From Chalciporus piperatus (taxonomy: Eukaryota; Basidiomycota; Agaricomycetes; Boletales; Boletaceae), in assembly GCA_038093975.1 (NCBI GenBank), contig JBBPTG010000288.1:1-28917 (forward strand): 28,917 bases of DNA, given 5' to 3'. How positions within the stretch are numbered: position 1 is the stretch's first letter; the number at the start of each line of letters is the position of its first letter. Shown piece by piece: positions 1-10,267 of this stretch. Under the pieces are notes generated by a model that was not told where the DNA came from, searched no databases, and saw only the letters and a list, made by a program, of their open reading frames with translations. Both the position numbers and the translations under genes were made by a program.

Positions 1-2461
1 ATTTGTTCCTATAGTACGATTCCGTTTCAAACGACTTGAGATCCGAGTGAACAAGTTCAAACGGTTCAGTGGCACGTCGTTGAGTAGGCGGGAATGCACG
101 ATTAGGTTGTTTGCCTAGTTGACAGCCAGGACAAACATGATCATCCGCTGGTATTTCAACCGCAGGAAAATCCTTGAGGTGTTTCTTAGCTGCACGTATG
201 ACATCTTTGGAAGCATGTCCTAAGCGACGATGTAAAACATCATAGTCTGTCGCGTATAACTTCACAGTTGAAAATTGTTTGGTCTTGACAACATCGGCGC
301 GTATAAAATACATTGTGGAGCCAGGATGCGAGTGGAACTGAAGAATGGTAGCCTTTTTACGGGCATGCCAAAAATCTATCAATGTTCCGTTGCCAGCGGA
401 CCGTAGAGAGATGTCTTGATCTTGGAGTAAAGTGCCCATAGAAATGAGCTTGATGTCCGTCGTGGGCATATAGATGGTAGGGGATAATCTGACGATAGAT
501 CCCTTGAAATTAACCAAGACAGTGCCTTGACCTATGATAGGTACTAGACCGTTCGCTGTCTTGCATTGCCTAGGGACTTCAAATTCTTTGTATTCCGAAA
601 AATCGGACATATCATAAGTGAAGTGAGACGATGCTCCAGAGTCAAGGAGCCAAATATCCGACTTAACGTCAGGATCGCTCAACTTAAAGCATTCTTCACA
701 CGGATCGAGATCGAACATCGACATACACATTGGTACTTCGCTATCTAAGACAGATGACAGTATATACTCTACATACTGCTGTGAATAAGGCAGTTGTGAG
801 TTGTCATCGCTAAGATGCGAGTGTGAAAAGACAGACCTTTCAGTCATATCATAGTCGAAGTCAAAGTACTCTCCCATGTCCGGGAAGACTTCTCCGATCC
901 TCTCATCGAGTGGTTGCGACTCGACTTCATCATCGGCGTAAAAACGCTCAATGTAGTCGTCGATATCGTATTCCTCCCCCAGAGAGACTATATCCTCTTC
1001 CGGTAGAGGAGCAACCGTGGTAATGAATGGCAGAGCGAAGGTGCCAGGGTCAATCTCACCGAACGTAGACTGCCGACAATGTCCGGGCAAGCGGACAATG
1101 GGGTCATTCGTTGGTGGTGGAGATGGTGATGGAGACGGAGTCTCCGGCAAACGTGCTTCGAGACGTTCGCGCAAGGTAGGGCGACGAGGAGGGGGCGGAG
1201 CGAGAGATGTGACAGGAACCTCGTCAGGGAGTTCCACGACCGATGCAAATGGGGTCGAAACGTCGACGCGCTCCATTAAATGGAGGCGCTTGTTAGGCCG
1301 TTCCTCAGACAATGTGTCCGAAGGTGGGTTTGCCACCTTGTCGAGACGACGAAGCGTCTGGGGAGTTGGCGTGACCAGGATGCGGTGCGCGAGGTCAATG
1401 CTGCGCAGGGTCTGTGGAAAAGCTGGTGGCCCGTAGTGGGTAGCACCAGAGGAGTGTGCAAGTTGACGAGGGTCGGCGGCGGGCGTGGTGAAGACTGTGG
1501 CTGCAGGTGCGATGACGACGGGAGGGACGGTGAAGGAAGAGAAGGCGAAGGACGCCGAAGCGTCGTTGGCATTTGCACGAGACTTGCGAGTCTCGTTCTT
1601 TGCCTGACCTTCTGCGGAACGAGTTCCGCGCTTCTTCTTCTTCTTGCCATTCGAGTTGGCGTTCCCTTGACCGTTGTTCGAGTTCGTCGGCTGCTGCTGC
1701 TGCTGCGTAAACTGCGGGTCCTGACCTTTCGGCTTGACAGCCGATATCTTGGACGCCTGAGCTGTCTGAGCAGGCTTTGCAGGCGCGGGAGCCTTCGAAG
1801 AATTTTGCTGAGACCAAGCACCGAGAGCGGTTTGCTCAATCTCGTCGAGGGTAAATGGAAGGGTGCCAGGCCGAGTGACGACGCGTGGAGTTCTCACCGC
1901 CGTTTCGCCCGTGCCCGTTATCTGGATCTCCGTAGTCGTGACGTCCTTCAACGAATCTCCGGACTTCGCGTTAAGCAGCTGTAAGAACGTCGACATGTAA
2001 GGAAGTACTTTCAGTTTCCTCAACGTCATCAGGATCTGCCAGCGATCCGAGAGAGGGAACTTGTACTGATCGAACTTCTGGAACGCGGTCCTAAGTTTCG
2101 AGAAAGTCCCAGCCGGGGACTCGTGAAGAGAGAACTTGATGTTCTCGAAGGTGTCGTACTCTTCATAAACGTTTGCGAAAGTGGGATGAGAGAAAGCGTC
2201 CTTGAGGGCATCCCAAAGGGCCTTGGCGTTGTTCTCCTCCTCCCAGCGACGTTGGAGGGAAGCATTGAGCTTCAAGTAGAGAGAACCGACTGCCTTCTCC
2301 GTGTTCTTAGACCAATCGGCATCACCATCATCTTCTGCCTTCTGAGTCGTATAAAAAACTCCGATGGACATAAGGTAGGCGCGCATCTTGGGGGCCCAAG
2401 TAAGGTAGTTCGAGCCGTTGAGCGTGGGGATGGAGGCGAAGGTCGAGGTGGAGGAAGACAT
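1..2461 (-). CDS. Copia-type Gag-Pol polyprotein, N-terminal ~820 residues
   Basis: The start is the ATG at 2461-2459, and the frame stays open to the window edge. Residues ~1-200 are a copia Gag domain with the typical LNGSNYLTWAPKMRAYL signature near residue 14. A low-complexity linker with five Gln and later five Lys follows; no CCHC zinc knuckle is visible. The aspartic protease active site WLLDSGASSHF has its catalytic Asp at residue 607. The pre-integrase HHCC motif is H744, H749, C777, C780 (HRRLGH, then CPGCQLGK), followed by the start of integrase (ELVHSDL). The polyprotein would form cytoplasmic virus-like particles and process itself. Protease, zinc residues and frame are all intact. 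The absence of a zinc knuckle is the only oddity; an acidic stretch at about residues 470-560 lies between the Gag region and the protease. Confidence 0.93.
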   Translation of the reverse strand, partial: MSSSTSTFASIPTLNGSNYLTWAPKMRAYLMSIGVFYTTQKAEDDGDADWSKNTEKAVGSLYLKLNASLQRRWEEENNAKALWDALKDAFSHPTFANVYEEYDTFENIKFSLHESPAGTFSKLRTAFQKFDQYKFPLSDRWQILMTLRKLKVLPYMSTFLQLLNAKSGDSLKDVTTTEIQITGTGETAVRTPRVVTRPGTLPFTLDEIEQTALGAWSQQNSSKAPAPAKPAQTAQASKISAVKPKGQDPQFTQQQQQPTNSNNGQGNANSNGKKKKKRGTRSAEGQAKNETRKSRANANDASASFAFSSFTVPPVVIAPAATVFTTPAADPRQLAHSSGATHYGPPAFPQTLRSIDLAHRILVTPTPQTLRRLDKVANPPSDTLSEERPNKRLHLMERVDVSTPFASVVELPDEVPVTSLAPPPPRRPTLRERLEARLPETPSPSPSPPPTNDPIVRLPGHCRQSTFGEIDPGTFALPFITTVAPLPEEDIVSLGEEYDIDDYIERFYADDEVESQPLDERIGEVFPDMGEYFDFDYDMTERSVFSHSHLSDDNSQLPYSQQYVEYILSSVLDSEVPMCMSMFDLDPCEECFKLSDPDVKSDIWLLDSGASSHFTYDMSDFSEYKEFEVPRQCKTANGLVPIIGQGTVLVNFKGSIVRLSPTIYMPTTDIKLISMGTLLQDQDISLRSAGNGTLIDFWHARKKATILQFHSHPGSTMYFIRADVVKTKQFSTVKLYATDYDVLHRRLGHASKDVIRAAKKHLKDFPAVEIPADDHVCPGCQLGKQPNRAFPPTQRRATEPFELVHSDLKSFETESYYRNK

Positions 2462-2712
2462 TGTGGGAGATGGATAATAGTAACGAATCTGAAGGGTAAC
2501 GCGTAAGTTTATCGTTCAATAAAGAATGAAAAAGCGCAGTCAGAGCTTCTGGATTCGTACCGGCATAGCGACCCCATGGTCGCTTGCCTTAAGCGCAGAA
2601 ACTAGAGCGTGAAAACGCTTCTAGAACGCGGTGGTACAAGCACATGGATTCAGAGCATGAAGACGCATCGTCATCCAGAGCGTTCAGATGATGCCAAGCA
2701 CAAGTGTGCTGG

Positions 2713-2726
2713 CAGGGCTCATAACC
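2713..2726 (-). other. Primer-binding site complementary to the anticodon arm of initiator tRNA-Met
   Basis: On the plus strand 2715-2726 reads GGGCTCATAACC, which is the conserved anticodon stem-loop of eukaryotic initiator tRNA-Met (anticodon CAT). The minus-strand element therefore carries the complement directly after the LTR's terminal CA. Drosophila copia uses an internal fragment (half-tRNA) of initiator tRNA-Met as primer, and this site has the same logic. The leader from 2712 to 2462 contains repeated GCTCTG/AGAGC motifs that could fold, and no other gene. Confidence 0.8.
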
Positions 2727-2891
2727 TGTTGAACTGGTGTCATCCTAAGCCATAAGGCTATGGACTACCAGAGCAGCATACTGCGTAGACACAAAGGGAG
2801 TTTGTGCTCGCTCACCTGATTGCAACGTTGTGGTTGTGGTTAAAGAGTTGTATTAACTCAGATCGACTGAGTTTGAATATATAAGTGTACA
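2727..2891 (-). repeat. 5' LTR of the copia element (165 bp)
   Basis: The minus-strand sequence starts TGTACACTTATATATTC at 2891 and ends ...CCAGTTCAACA at 2727, so it has the TGT...ACA ends of an LTR. The lower end lies directly against the primer-binding site, which fixes that boundary. The upper end is fixed by where Plavaka coding sequence resumes (2892). A TATATA lies 9 nt inside the upstream edge. The partner LTR is outside the window, so the boundaries rest on ends and context and not on a repeat match. Confidence 0.75.
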
Positions 2892-3937
2892 GTGGTGATT
2901 ACCTAATCAACTATCGTTTATGGAAACGTAGTGAACTATACACTATGAGCGTAATACGTTCAACATTCATTCCGAAGCTCAAAGACCACCTCCTCACTCG
3001 TCTACGAAACCTAGAATATGATGGTGACGAATGCATCTTCACCCCAGACGAGCGACATTCAATTCATTTTGTCGATGGTCTCAACCGTATACCCATGCCC
3101 AGACGCCTGCAAATTAACTTCACTACTTATGACATTCGACGCGCCTACGATACACTTCGCCCTGGTCATGGTGGTGTGGTTATGCTGCACTCCTGCGAGG
3201 AAGGCTCCGATACCCACCCGTTCTGGTATGCCCAGGTGTTGGCTGCTTTTGTGTTCCGTGTCCACCACAACGGACGCGAGCACACTAAGGATGTACTTTG
3301 GATTCGTTGGTTGGGAGTGGTGCCCGGCTACCACTGGAGTATTCAAAAGGCCCGGCTCCCAAAGATAGGCTTCGTTCCAGACTCGCCTGGAGCGTTTGGT
3401 TTCGTCGATCCATCACTTGTGGTTCGAGCATGCCATCTTATACCAGTGTTCGCGGAGGGCCGGACAGACTCGCTTCTTCGCCGTGGTCCATCGCTCGGAC
3501 GTGCGAACGATGACATCGATGATTGGGTTGCATACTACGTCAACATGTAAGTAGCTTCCAATGAAGGAACTACTGCTCATCTTAAAGAATCTAGATTTGC
3601 GGACCGTGACATGTATGCAAGGTTCACGCGGGTTGGAGTTGGGCACGAGGTTCAGAATCCAGTGTTGAGACCAACAAACGAGCCAGCGGAGGAGGTCGAT
3701 GTTGAAGAAGAGTCTCTGAACAATCGAGACGATCGCTCGGATAGCATAGGACATGGGCCGGAAGAGGAGGAAGGAGAGCCTCTGACGTATAGTGGCGATA
3801 CTGAAAGCGACAATGATGATGAAGGTGATGAAGAAAACAACAACGGAGGGGATTCAGACAGTAGTCTGGAGGAAGACGAAGAGGTTGAAGAGGCCTCTGA
3901 TGGTGATGGCAGCAATGCAGACGACTTCTCGTTCTAA
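2892..3937 (+). pseudogene. Plavaka-type (CMC/EnSpm) transposase, C-terminal fragment, 5'-truncated by the copia insertion
   Basis: The frame is open from the LTR junction (a stop inside the LTR precedes it) to a 48-nt intron at 3547-3594 (GTAAGT...CTAG), then exon 3595-3937 ending TAA. The junction reads AAYYVNIFADRD-style (YYVNI|FADRDMYARF), which is the hallmark of the C-terminal domain shared by Agaricomycete Plavaka transposases, followed by VGVGHE. Upstream come ACHLIPVFAEGRTDSLL and WLGVVPGYHWS. The last ~80 residues are a strongly acidic Asp/Glu/Ser tail. The catalytic core, which would lie upstream, is absent from this side and presumably beyond the copia element to the left. The remaining exons have no stops, so the break is recent. 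Confidence 0.75.
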
Positions 3938-4477
3938 AGGGACTCGAATACGATCACTAGTTAGTCACTGTGTAGCATTATAGGCCCTGCAGGAGATACT
4001 TCATGTGGAACCGAGCCACAAGTTGACGCGTCGGGCAAACAGGGAGTGGCCACTAGCCATGGCCCATGAGAAGCTTAGCTCATTTGGATGCTCCTGCGGC
4101 AAGCCGTGCAAGAGTTTGTAGATCCATCATCAGATGCAAATGGCCTCCCAAAGGCCGAAATAATTCGATTTCGTTCGCACCCACATGCCATCTGCCATGC
4201 CATAGGTAAAGGCTTGCAAAGGTTTATACTCGCTAGAGAAAAGGATAGTGAATGACTAATCTCCGAGCTTTTGGTACGAGAAATGCAATTGGATTATAAT
4301 GGATTGGCAACTTACATCATTTAGGGGCGATCGTCCCGCGCTTCATGTTGTTACTCGAGTGATCTACTGTAGTGTATTCACATGTACTGCACGGGCCACC
4401 CATGTATTTTTGGGACCAACTAACCTTCGAAATATTGGCATAGCACGGACCGTAGGTACACGTGATGTGGCTGAAGC
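3938..4477. other. Non-coding stretch after the Plavaka fragment
   Basis: I see no convincing coding exon here on either strand. The sequence probably includes the 3' non-coding end of the Plavaka element. CACTA-like words occur near 3955 (tcactagttagtcactg), but no inverted partner is visible, so no element end can be assigned. The RRP43 relic begins abruptly at 4478 without its first exon. Confidence 0.5.
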
Positions 4478-4927
4478 GCTGATGGCTCCGCCCTCGTCCG
4501 AATGGGCGGGACGATAATCGTGTGGTGTCAAAGCTGAAATATCAGAGCCAGAGCTCGACTCACCCAATCTCGAATTCGCAGGTATCCAACCCTGCGCGTT
4601 TATCGATCTAGTTCAACTTTTAAACATTGACCTTCCCGCAATGAGCTCACCAAAATTCAAGCCTGGCCCTCCATCCAAGGAAGCACAGGTGTCCGAGAGG
4701 CCAAACGATGCCCTTCAAAGGTTCGCATATTGTCGATCTCCGATTTTGAATACCTCTTTCCTCAAACGCGTTGCCAAACTTGTCGTCAGATCAAATATAC
4801 TATCTCTCACGTCACTCTGAATATCACCCGGCCAAACAGTGTGGTGTCTCTACGTCGACGCGACGTGTCTCAACTACGACGGTAACGCGTTCGATGCCGC
4901 GTTGATCGCCATGATGGCCACTTTGAG
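4478..4927 (+). pseudogene. RRP43: Decayed copy of exosome subunit gene RRP43 (exons 2-4)
   Basis: Three exon relics survive. At 4478-4581 are ADGSALVRMGGTIIV and KAEISEPEL. At 4612-4720 are IDLPAMSSPKFKPGPPSKEA and QVSERPNDAL. At 4790-4927 are VWCLYVDATCLNYDGNAFDA and ALIAMMATL. They match, in order, the RNase PH-fold core of the exosome ring subunit RRP43/EXOSC8 (TADGSA, VDLP..., CLNYDGN). The intron ends GT/AG between them are still recognisable, so this is a DNA-level duplicate and not a retrocopy. It is dead: a 2-nt deletion near 4530 shifts the frame, and a TGA replaces a conserved Cys near 4819. The first exon and the C-terminal third are missing. A second relic lies in inverted orientation near 25.1 kb. 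Confidence 0.85.
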
Positions 4928-4935
4928 CAACAGCT

Positions 4936-5215
4936 TGCATTTCACGACCTCTGGTGGGGCTTGATCAACAACGGGAGCTAGCTGCGGCACGTTCGTCGGA
5001 TCGTTCTTCACCACAGGACTTTGCACCATCGTCGATAAACTCACGTGGTACTCGGACGACGCCCACTGCTTCTGGAGATGATCCACCCCTCACGATTTTT
5101 GTTGAATCCTCTTCAGGATAGGAGAGCAGTGAGGGTTCAACGAGGGATACTCCCGCAGCTGACATTGAGGTCGGTCAAATTGGAGTCGGTCGCCCGGGCG
5201 GAGGTATGTACGCAT
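4936..5215 (+). pseudogene. Relic of an unrecognised serine-rich gene, paralogous to the ORF at 25538-25924
   Basis: One reading frame gives RSSDRSSPQDFAPSSINSRG, then RTTPTASGDDPPLTIFVESS, a stop at about 5119, then ESSEGSTRDTPAADIEVG and VGRPGGG. The middle matches the minus-strand ORF at 25.8 kb (TTPTASGDEPPLTILVES, ESSEGS). The segment around 4936-5030 also matches 24735-24640 inverted (shared TTGCATTTCACGACCTCTGG and GATCGTTCTTCA). I do not recognise the family. Its constant neighbour is RRP43 in both places, which suggests both were part of one duplicated segment. Confidence 0.6.
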
Positions 5216-5508
5216 GCCCCCACATGCCCCTGACCCCAAGTTAGAAAAGAGACGTGCACCACTTCGAGTTGAACTTCGTCGCTGAACATTCTGCCAGGAG
5301 CCCACCCCCTCCCACAATTATGAGCATTCTCTTCAAGTCCTTGACAGATCAGATCGAGTCTAGTTCAGTGCAACCACATTTCCGGTAGATCCCGACGCCC
5401 AGTGACTCGATATTTGTAATAACGACGTTCAAGTTGATCAAGTTGGCGTCGTAAAACAAAAGATCACATATGTTACATTCAAGTGTCGATGGTCGAACAA
5501 GATCAGAT
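5216..5508. other. Intergenic, downstream of the LysM gene
   Basis: Nothing coding is visible. It would contain the 3' untranslated region of the minus-strand LysM gene, whose stop is at 5511-5509, and the boundary with the relic region. Confidence 0.5.
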
Positions 5509-6872
5509 TCAGACGCAAAGGTTTTGTCCCAATTGGAGGTCTGTCGAACCCTTTCAGAATCTGGTGCTAGGGCTTGGATAACGTGAGCCGGAGACGTACC
5601 ACAGTTCGCATCAAGCCACGGATTGAGCGTCGTCAGTTGCGTCGAAGTGATGCTGAATTTGGTTTCGATCTCCGAGCAGTAGTCTCCGTTGACGACCGTA
5701 TAGAGGTTCGTACAGCCGCCAGTCACGCCAACACAGTATGACTGGGAAAGTGAGTTCAAGTTAGCGAGGTAAGGATGCGGTAGACAAGGGCTATCGTACC
5801 ACGAGCGCTAGGTCTACAAGAAACGACGTCAGCAATTACGCTGCTGTTCATGACGGCAAGGAAACGCACTTGTACAAGCTGTATTGAGCTCAGGGTTCCA
5901 ACGCAACAGATCCGTGAACCCAATCTTGAACCTGAGTGAATGGAATCAGTGGTCTATCCTTGGTATGGAAGAGGAAGCCTGAGCCTGACTTGGTTTCCAT
6001 CAAGTTACAATTATCCCCGTTCTGCACGTTATCTGATGGTGTAAGTATCTCAAGACACGGAAGCCACTCAAAATGCGACGGGACTGACAATAAGTTGTAC
6101 AGCTGTAAAGAGAACGTCAGCATCAACTCACACACGGAGGCATGAAACGCGACTCGGATACAACGTACTTTCTCCAGCTTCCCGCTTCAAGATTAGCGGG
6201 GACAGTACTCGTCGCGGTCGATGTCGGCGTCGTGGAAGTGGGCGTCATGGAAGTAGGCGTCGCCGAAGTTGTCGTAGGCCCACTTCGAGCGATACACAGA
6301 ATCTGTCCCACCTGAAGATCTGATTCCCGCATATCACGTCAATGCGCCGCATACAGTCTGACTGGGTCATCGAGAGTCTCTTACCGCAGTTTGAATCGAG
6401 CCATGGGTTGAGCGACACTAGCTGCGCGCTGGTGATACCGAACTGGGTCTCTATCGGCGAGCAAGTGTTTCCGCTTTGCACTCGATACACGGTGGTGCAA
6501 GCATTGGAGCCTTGGACACAGTAGGACTGCGACGAAGTAAGCATAACTCCATTGATATTTAGAGCGACGGGTACTTACTGCAAGGGCCAAGTCTACGAGA
6601 CGCGATGAACGTTAGTGGTGGGTAGTGAGAAGAATCGTGCACGCACTGCCGCACGTGGTGTTGATCTCCGGGTTCCATTGCAATAGATCAGAGAACGAGA
6701 TGGTGTACCTGGTCGTGATGCATGAGAACGATGAAAATAGAGCTCGTGCGAGAGTCACGTACGCATCCTCGATCGAGTTGCAAGAGTCGCCCGACTGAAC
6801 GTTGTCTAGTTCACGAGAAATCAGTACAAACTCGAGGCGTGATCGTAGATCGCCTCACAGTATTTTGTACAA
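5509..6872 (-). repeat. Tandem duplication of a two-LysM block (exons 18-23 and 24-29)
   Basis: Exons 18-22 have lengths 14, 43, 62, 14 and 142 nt, and exons 24-28 have exactly the same lengths in the same order. The last exon of each block starts with the same DLQ(V/L)GQ(I/N)LC motif. The encoded pairs NCTKYYNVQSGDSCNSIE and NCTTYYNVQNGDNCNLME, and GITSAQLVSLNPWLDSNC and SITSTQLTTLNPWLDANC, are close relatives. Intron sequences have diverged, so the duplication is not recent. Confidence 0.85.
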
Positions 6873-9800
6873 CTGATCCAGGCAATCCGTGAGCAAACAG
6901 AACGAAAAAGTGACAGGAGCACGAATTCTCACTTGGTCCAGCTTCCGGGATTGATGTTGGTGGGAGTCGACGATGTAGACGCCGTCGCCGTGGTCGTCGC
7001 AGTACCCGTCGTAGTCGGCGTCGGTGTCGGCGTGCTCGTGGGTATGGCTTCGACACAGTACGCTTCTCCAATTCCGAGGTTCGTGCAGTTGGAATACAGT
7101 TCCGGGTTAAGTGCGTAGAACTGGGCTTGCGTCAGGTTGAATTTCGCTTCCACTGAAGGGCACCCGTCTCCGTTTACAATTGTGTACCACTCGTAACAAC
7201 CCTAACGTTGGATGGGAGTTAGAATAGGTCGAAACGGGTACGCAATGAAAGATTACCGCTGGGCCTGAGCCTGGCGCTGCGTTCGTCGGCGCTGGCGGTG
7301 CAGTGTCGGTGACATTGTGAACATCTACGCAAACATAAGTTCCAGGGGTCAAACTTGGACAAGGCGCAGATGGGTTTTTGTTCCAAGTCGTGAAATCGAG
7401 CGCCGTCACGTTGAACCTAAGCAAATGACATTGAATACGTCAAGATCTCTCTGGAAAACGAAGACGCGTACGTTTTTTCCACGCTCGTACAGTTGTCTCC
7501 TGTCTGCACTTTGTAGTAGTAATAACATCCGCTTTGAATAGTTCCCGGTGCAATGCCCGTGGGTACAGGTAACCAATCGGTTGGGTAAGGGTATAATGTC
7601 GGCGACGACATTGGGGGAAGCGGCATGCTTGTCACTACCATCGAACCATTCGTGATGGGTGGAAGGGTTGACGTCGCAGTGAGAGGCGGGTATGGTGCAA
7701 CTACACATTGAATGCTTTGGTATTTGTGAACTGAAGATAGCGGTATACCGTCTTACCACAATAGTAGTAGCTGTTTGGAGCGGAGGGTCAGCAGAACGAC
7801 ATCGCTGAGTTCCAATTAGACTCACTTGGCCCACAGGTTTGTACAGTTAGTGTTGACCTGTCAATGTCATCCTCGTCAATGATCCGCGCCAAGTCGCGCC
7901 AAGCAAGGGGGTAAGTAAACTTGCCTCCGGATTTAATACCAGGAACTCCGACAATGTGATCGAGTCTGCAACGTGTTAAGTTGGAGCCCCGAGAATCGAC
8001 AGGATCAAGGTACTCACTGTTCATCACGATTTGGTTACAGATTGCCTTTTAGAATGTGTGACCAAATGCAGACATGCAACGAGGCAGACGTCACTAGTCA
8101 CTCACGTTCGGAGGCACGAAGTACCAGGCACCACAATTCGACGTTGTACCACTTACCGTCGGGCCAGGTGGAGATCTGATGGGAATCAGTTGATGAACGG
8201 GTGAGAGGCAACGAATTGTGTACTGACACGATCGCGGTCGGGGTAGGCGCAACGTATCCGGCACCGACATTCGGGAATCCCCCGTGGGGACTGTAGGGTC
8301 GTTCAGAGGACTGTTCCAGATCTCCATGATCCCGCTCACCTAATACAGATGTTCTGCCCGTATTGGTTCACGATTTGCGTGCACCCCGCGCCAAGCATGG
8401 GATTGAAGCTGTTTATTCCAACCGAGTGAGTTCCCCTACCAGATTAAGATGAAAGGCGGTGACACACCTGATAAGCTGTGTTTGGGAAATACTTTGGTTC
8501 ATGCTTGCTAGTGGGCCGCTGTTCGCCGCCGTGATGACATCGAGGCATGTTTGATTGGCGATCGGAACATAAGTCGTGCACGCCTACGACTTGGTTAATA
8601 TGGGGCAACCGCAATCGTAAATCCACTCAACCTGTGGAAGGCAGAGTGTCGTCCCTGACGGAATGTCACAGTTGGTAAAGTTGACACCTGGATTGTTGGA
8701 GACGACCTAGCGGAGCATGATGTGGTCGTAATAACGTAGTATGGGATGGGGATGGACCTACATCGGACCAAGTCACGGAATATTGGTCTGCGACGGATGT
8801 GCAGGTACTATTGGCAGGTGCGGTGACGTTGCGTCCTGTGACGTTGCACGTCGAAGACACAGTTGCATTCGACCCGACCGGGGTAGTGGCTGGTCCCGGG
8901 GTGAATATGGTGGTCGGACTGCCTGGATTGGTCACGTTGTAGCTGTCATACGAGCTATCGAAATAAAGTCAATCGGCCATCCCCATTCATCCATGCTACA
9001 CGTACGATCCGCAGAAAGTTAAAGCAGACTGAAGAGAACTGTACGTAGTACTGGAAAACGTCAGGGGATTGGAAAGCGTTGCATTCAGAGTTCCGAGCAG
9101 GCAGGGCGAGCAAAGTTCATTCTGTGGATATCCCAAGACGCCCTGTGGTGGAAGTGGACCATACGAGGGAAGAATTGTATTGCAATACAATCCGGTCGAC
9201 CTGCATCATGCAGATTAACCAGTATTCATGCGTCATCGTTCTTCGATATGACTTACGGGTCCACAAGACACTCGGAGTTGTATGGTCCAAGAATGGTATC
9301 CGCGGCCATTGTCGCTGGGAAATTGTGAATCAATTATCGAAAATACAGAAATCTATACATACGAGGGTAAGTCTGATTGTTCGAAGCTGGCATGGAATAT
9401 CCGACACAGGAAGCAACAATGTTGGCGCGATAAGCTTGAAGGGACGAGGCACATGATGCTGTACACATTGCCGCAAGACTTGCAGAATCGAATAGAGGGT
9501 TGGATCTAAGGTCCAGTCAGTGAAGCGAGTGTTGCCCGGACTCGGAGACGGTGAAATCGTACCCCATGAGCAAGATGGTGGAGTTACATTCGATGCTCGC
9601 CGTCAAGGCATTGGCACACGACGCAGGAGGGGCATAAGCACCTGTGGGCAAGTTGGAAGCCGAATAAATGGTGAACCCGATCGCTGTAGCGAGTGTATTT
9701 CCGGGTGTTACTAGTAGCATGCTTCCTTCTGTACTAGGAGGAGCGGCAGCAGATGCAGCCAGAGCAAGGTCCTGTAATCTTTGGGCTTGAGCCGCATAGT

Positions 9801-9900
9801 CTTGCGCACCCTGTTGGCCATGGATGGTATTTTTCAAGGAGCGAGCCTCTGCACCCACGAGGGCAAGGGAGAGGAAATGATACAAACGGGTCTGCACCAT
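5509..9900 (-). CDS. Secreted protein with nine LysM (CBM50) modules, 29 exons, 946 residues
   Basis: The start ATG at 9900-9898 opens a signal peptide (MVQTRLYHFLSLALVGAEA, cut before RSLKN). Exons run 9900-9563, 9505-9363, 9314-9257, 9200-9006, 8954-8762, 8706-8632, 8583-8468, 8408-8340, 8290-8213, 8175-8106, 8045-8018, 7965-7925, 7857-7826, 7770-7757, 7700-7472, 7416-7257, 7201-6933, 6872-6859, 6805-6763, 6708-6647, 6592-6579, 6526-6385, 6319-6169, 6102-6089, 6032-5990, 5931-5870, 5813-5800, 5741-5600 and 5540-5509 (TGA). These total 2,841 nt. A Cys-rich N-terminal region (to ~residue 244; SLAAMCTASCASSLQAYR) precedes nine Cys-type LysMs, e.g. YTIVNGDGCPSVEAKF...LNP and YRVQSGNTCSPIETQFGI. 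Thr/Pro linkers lie between some of them. LysMs bind chitin oligomers; no catalytic domain is seen. The exon 9/10 junction (37-nt intron) is the least sure. Intron 12 is GC-AG. Confidence 0.88.
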
Positions 9901-10241
9901 CGTACGAAGGATGGGACGCGATCGACCTGGAGTTTCCCTTGCTCGTTCATCTGGGTCCCTTGATATTACCCCCCAGTTGGACGGATCACTCGGCCGCTCT
10001 GTGCGGTGAATCGCCGATGATGTTCTCACATTTTGATGAAATTTCGTACCCAATGAAGCATCCCCGGACGACAAACCACGCGGAGGCTTAGCCCCGGGAT
10101 CTTGAACTGTACCGCATGGGTCATGAGACTGATTGAGAGACAAATGCCGATTGGCAACTGGCGATGCGTCGTGATGGCCGGGGCATAACAATTGCAACAA
10201 TTGCTAACTTGGTTCGAACAGTCTCGTAAGTCACCAAAAAC

Positions 10242-10267
10242 AGGGCCCCAGAAGCTCCCCCTTATGT
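10242..10267 (+). repeat. Left terminal inverted repeat
   Basis: 26 bp, identical to the reverse complement of 11729-11754. It is directly preceded by the 8-bp target duplication CCAAAAAC (10234-10241). Confidence 0.95.

Larger units (their letters stand above)
1..2891 (-). mobile_element. Ty1/copia LTR retrotransposon, 5' part, continues beyond the left edge
   Basis: Reading on the minus strand, the element starts with an LTR at 2891-2727, then a primer-binding site, a ~250-nt leader and one uninterrupted gag-pol frame from 2461 to base 1. The order gag, aspartic protease, HHCC zinc-binding region, start of integrase is the copia (Pseudoviridae) order. The 3' part (integrase core, reverse transcriptase, RNase H, 3' LTR) lies outside the window. 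The lack of any stop or frameshift over 820 codons suggests a young, possibly active copy. It sits inside a Plavaka transposase gene; the expected 5-bp target duplication would be 2892-2896 on this side, and its partner cannot be seen. Confidence 0.93.

Noticed and set aside
823..1984. Plus-strand ORFs of 66-234 codons over the copia gag region
   Set aside because: They lie opposite a continuous minus-strand frame with clear copia motifs; they are antisense shadows.
2885..2944. Start of the Plavaka fragment as a genuine N-terminus
   Set aside because: The frame begins at GTG right at the LTR edge with a stop just inside the LTR; it is a truncation and not a start.
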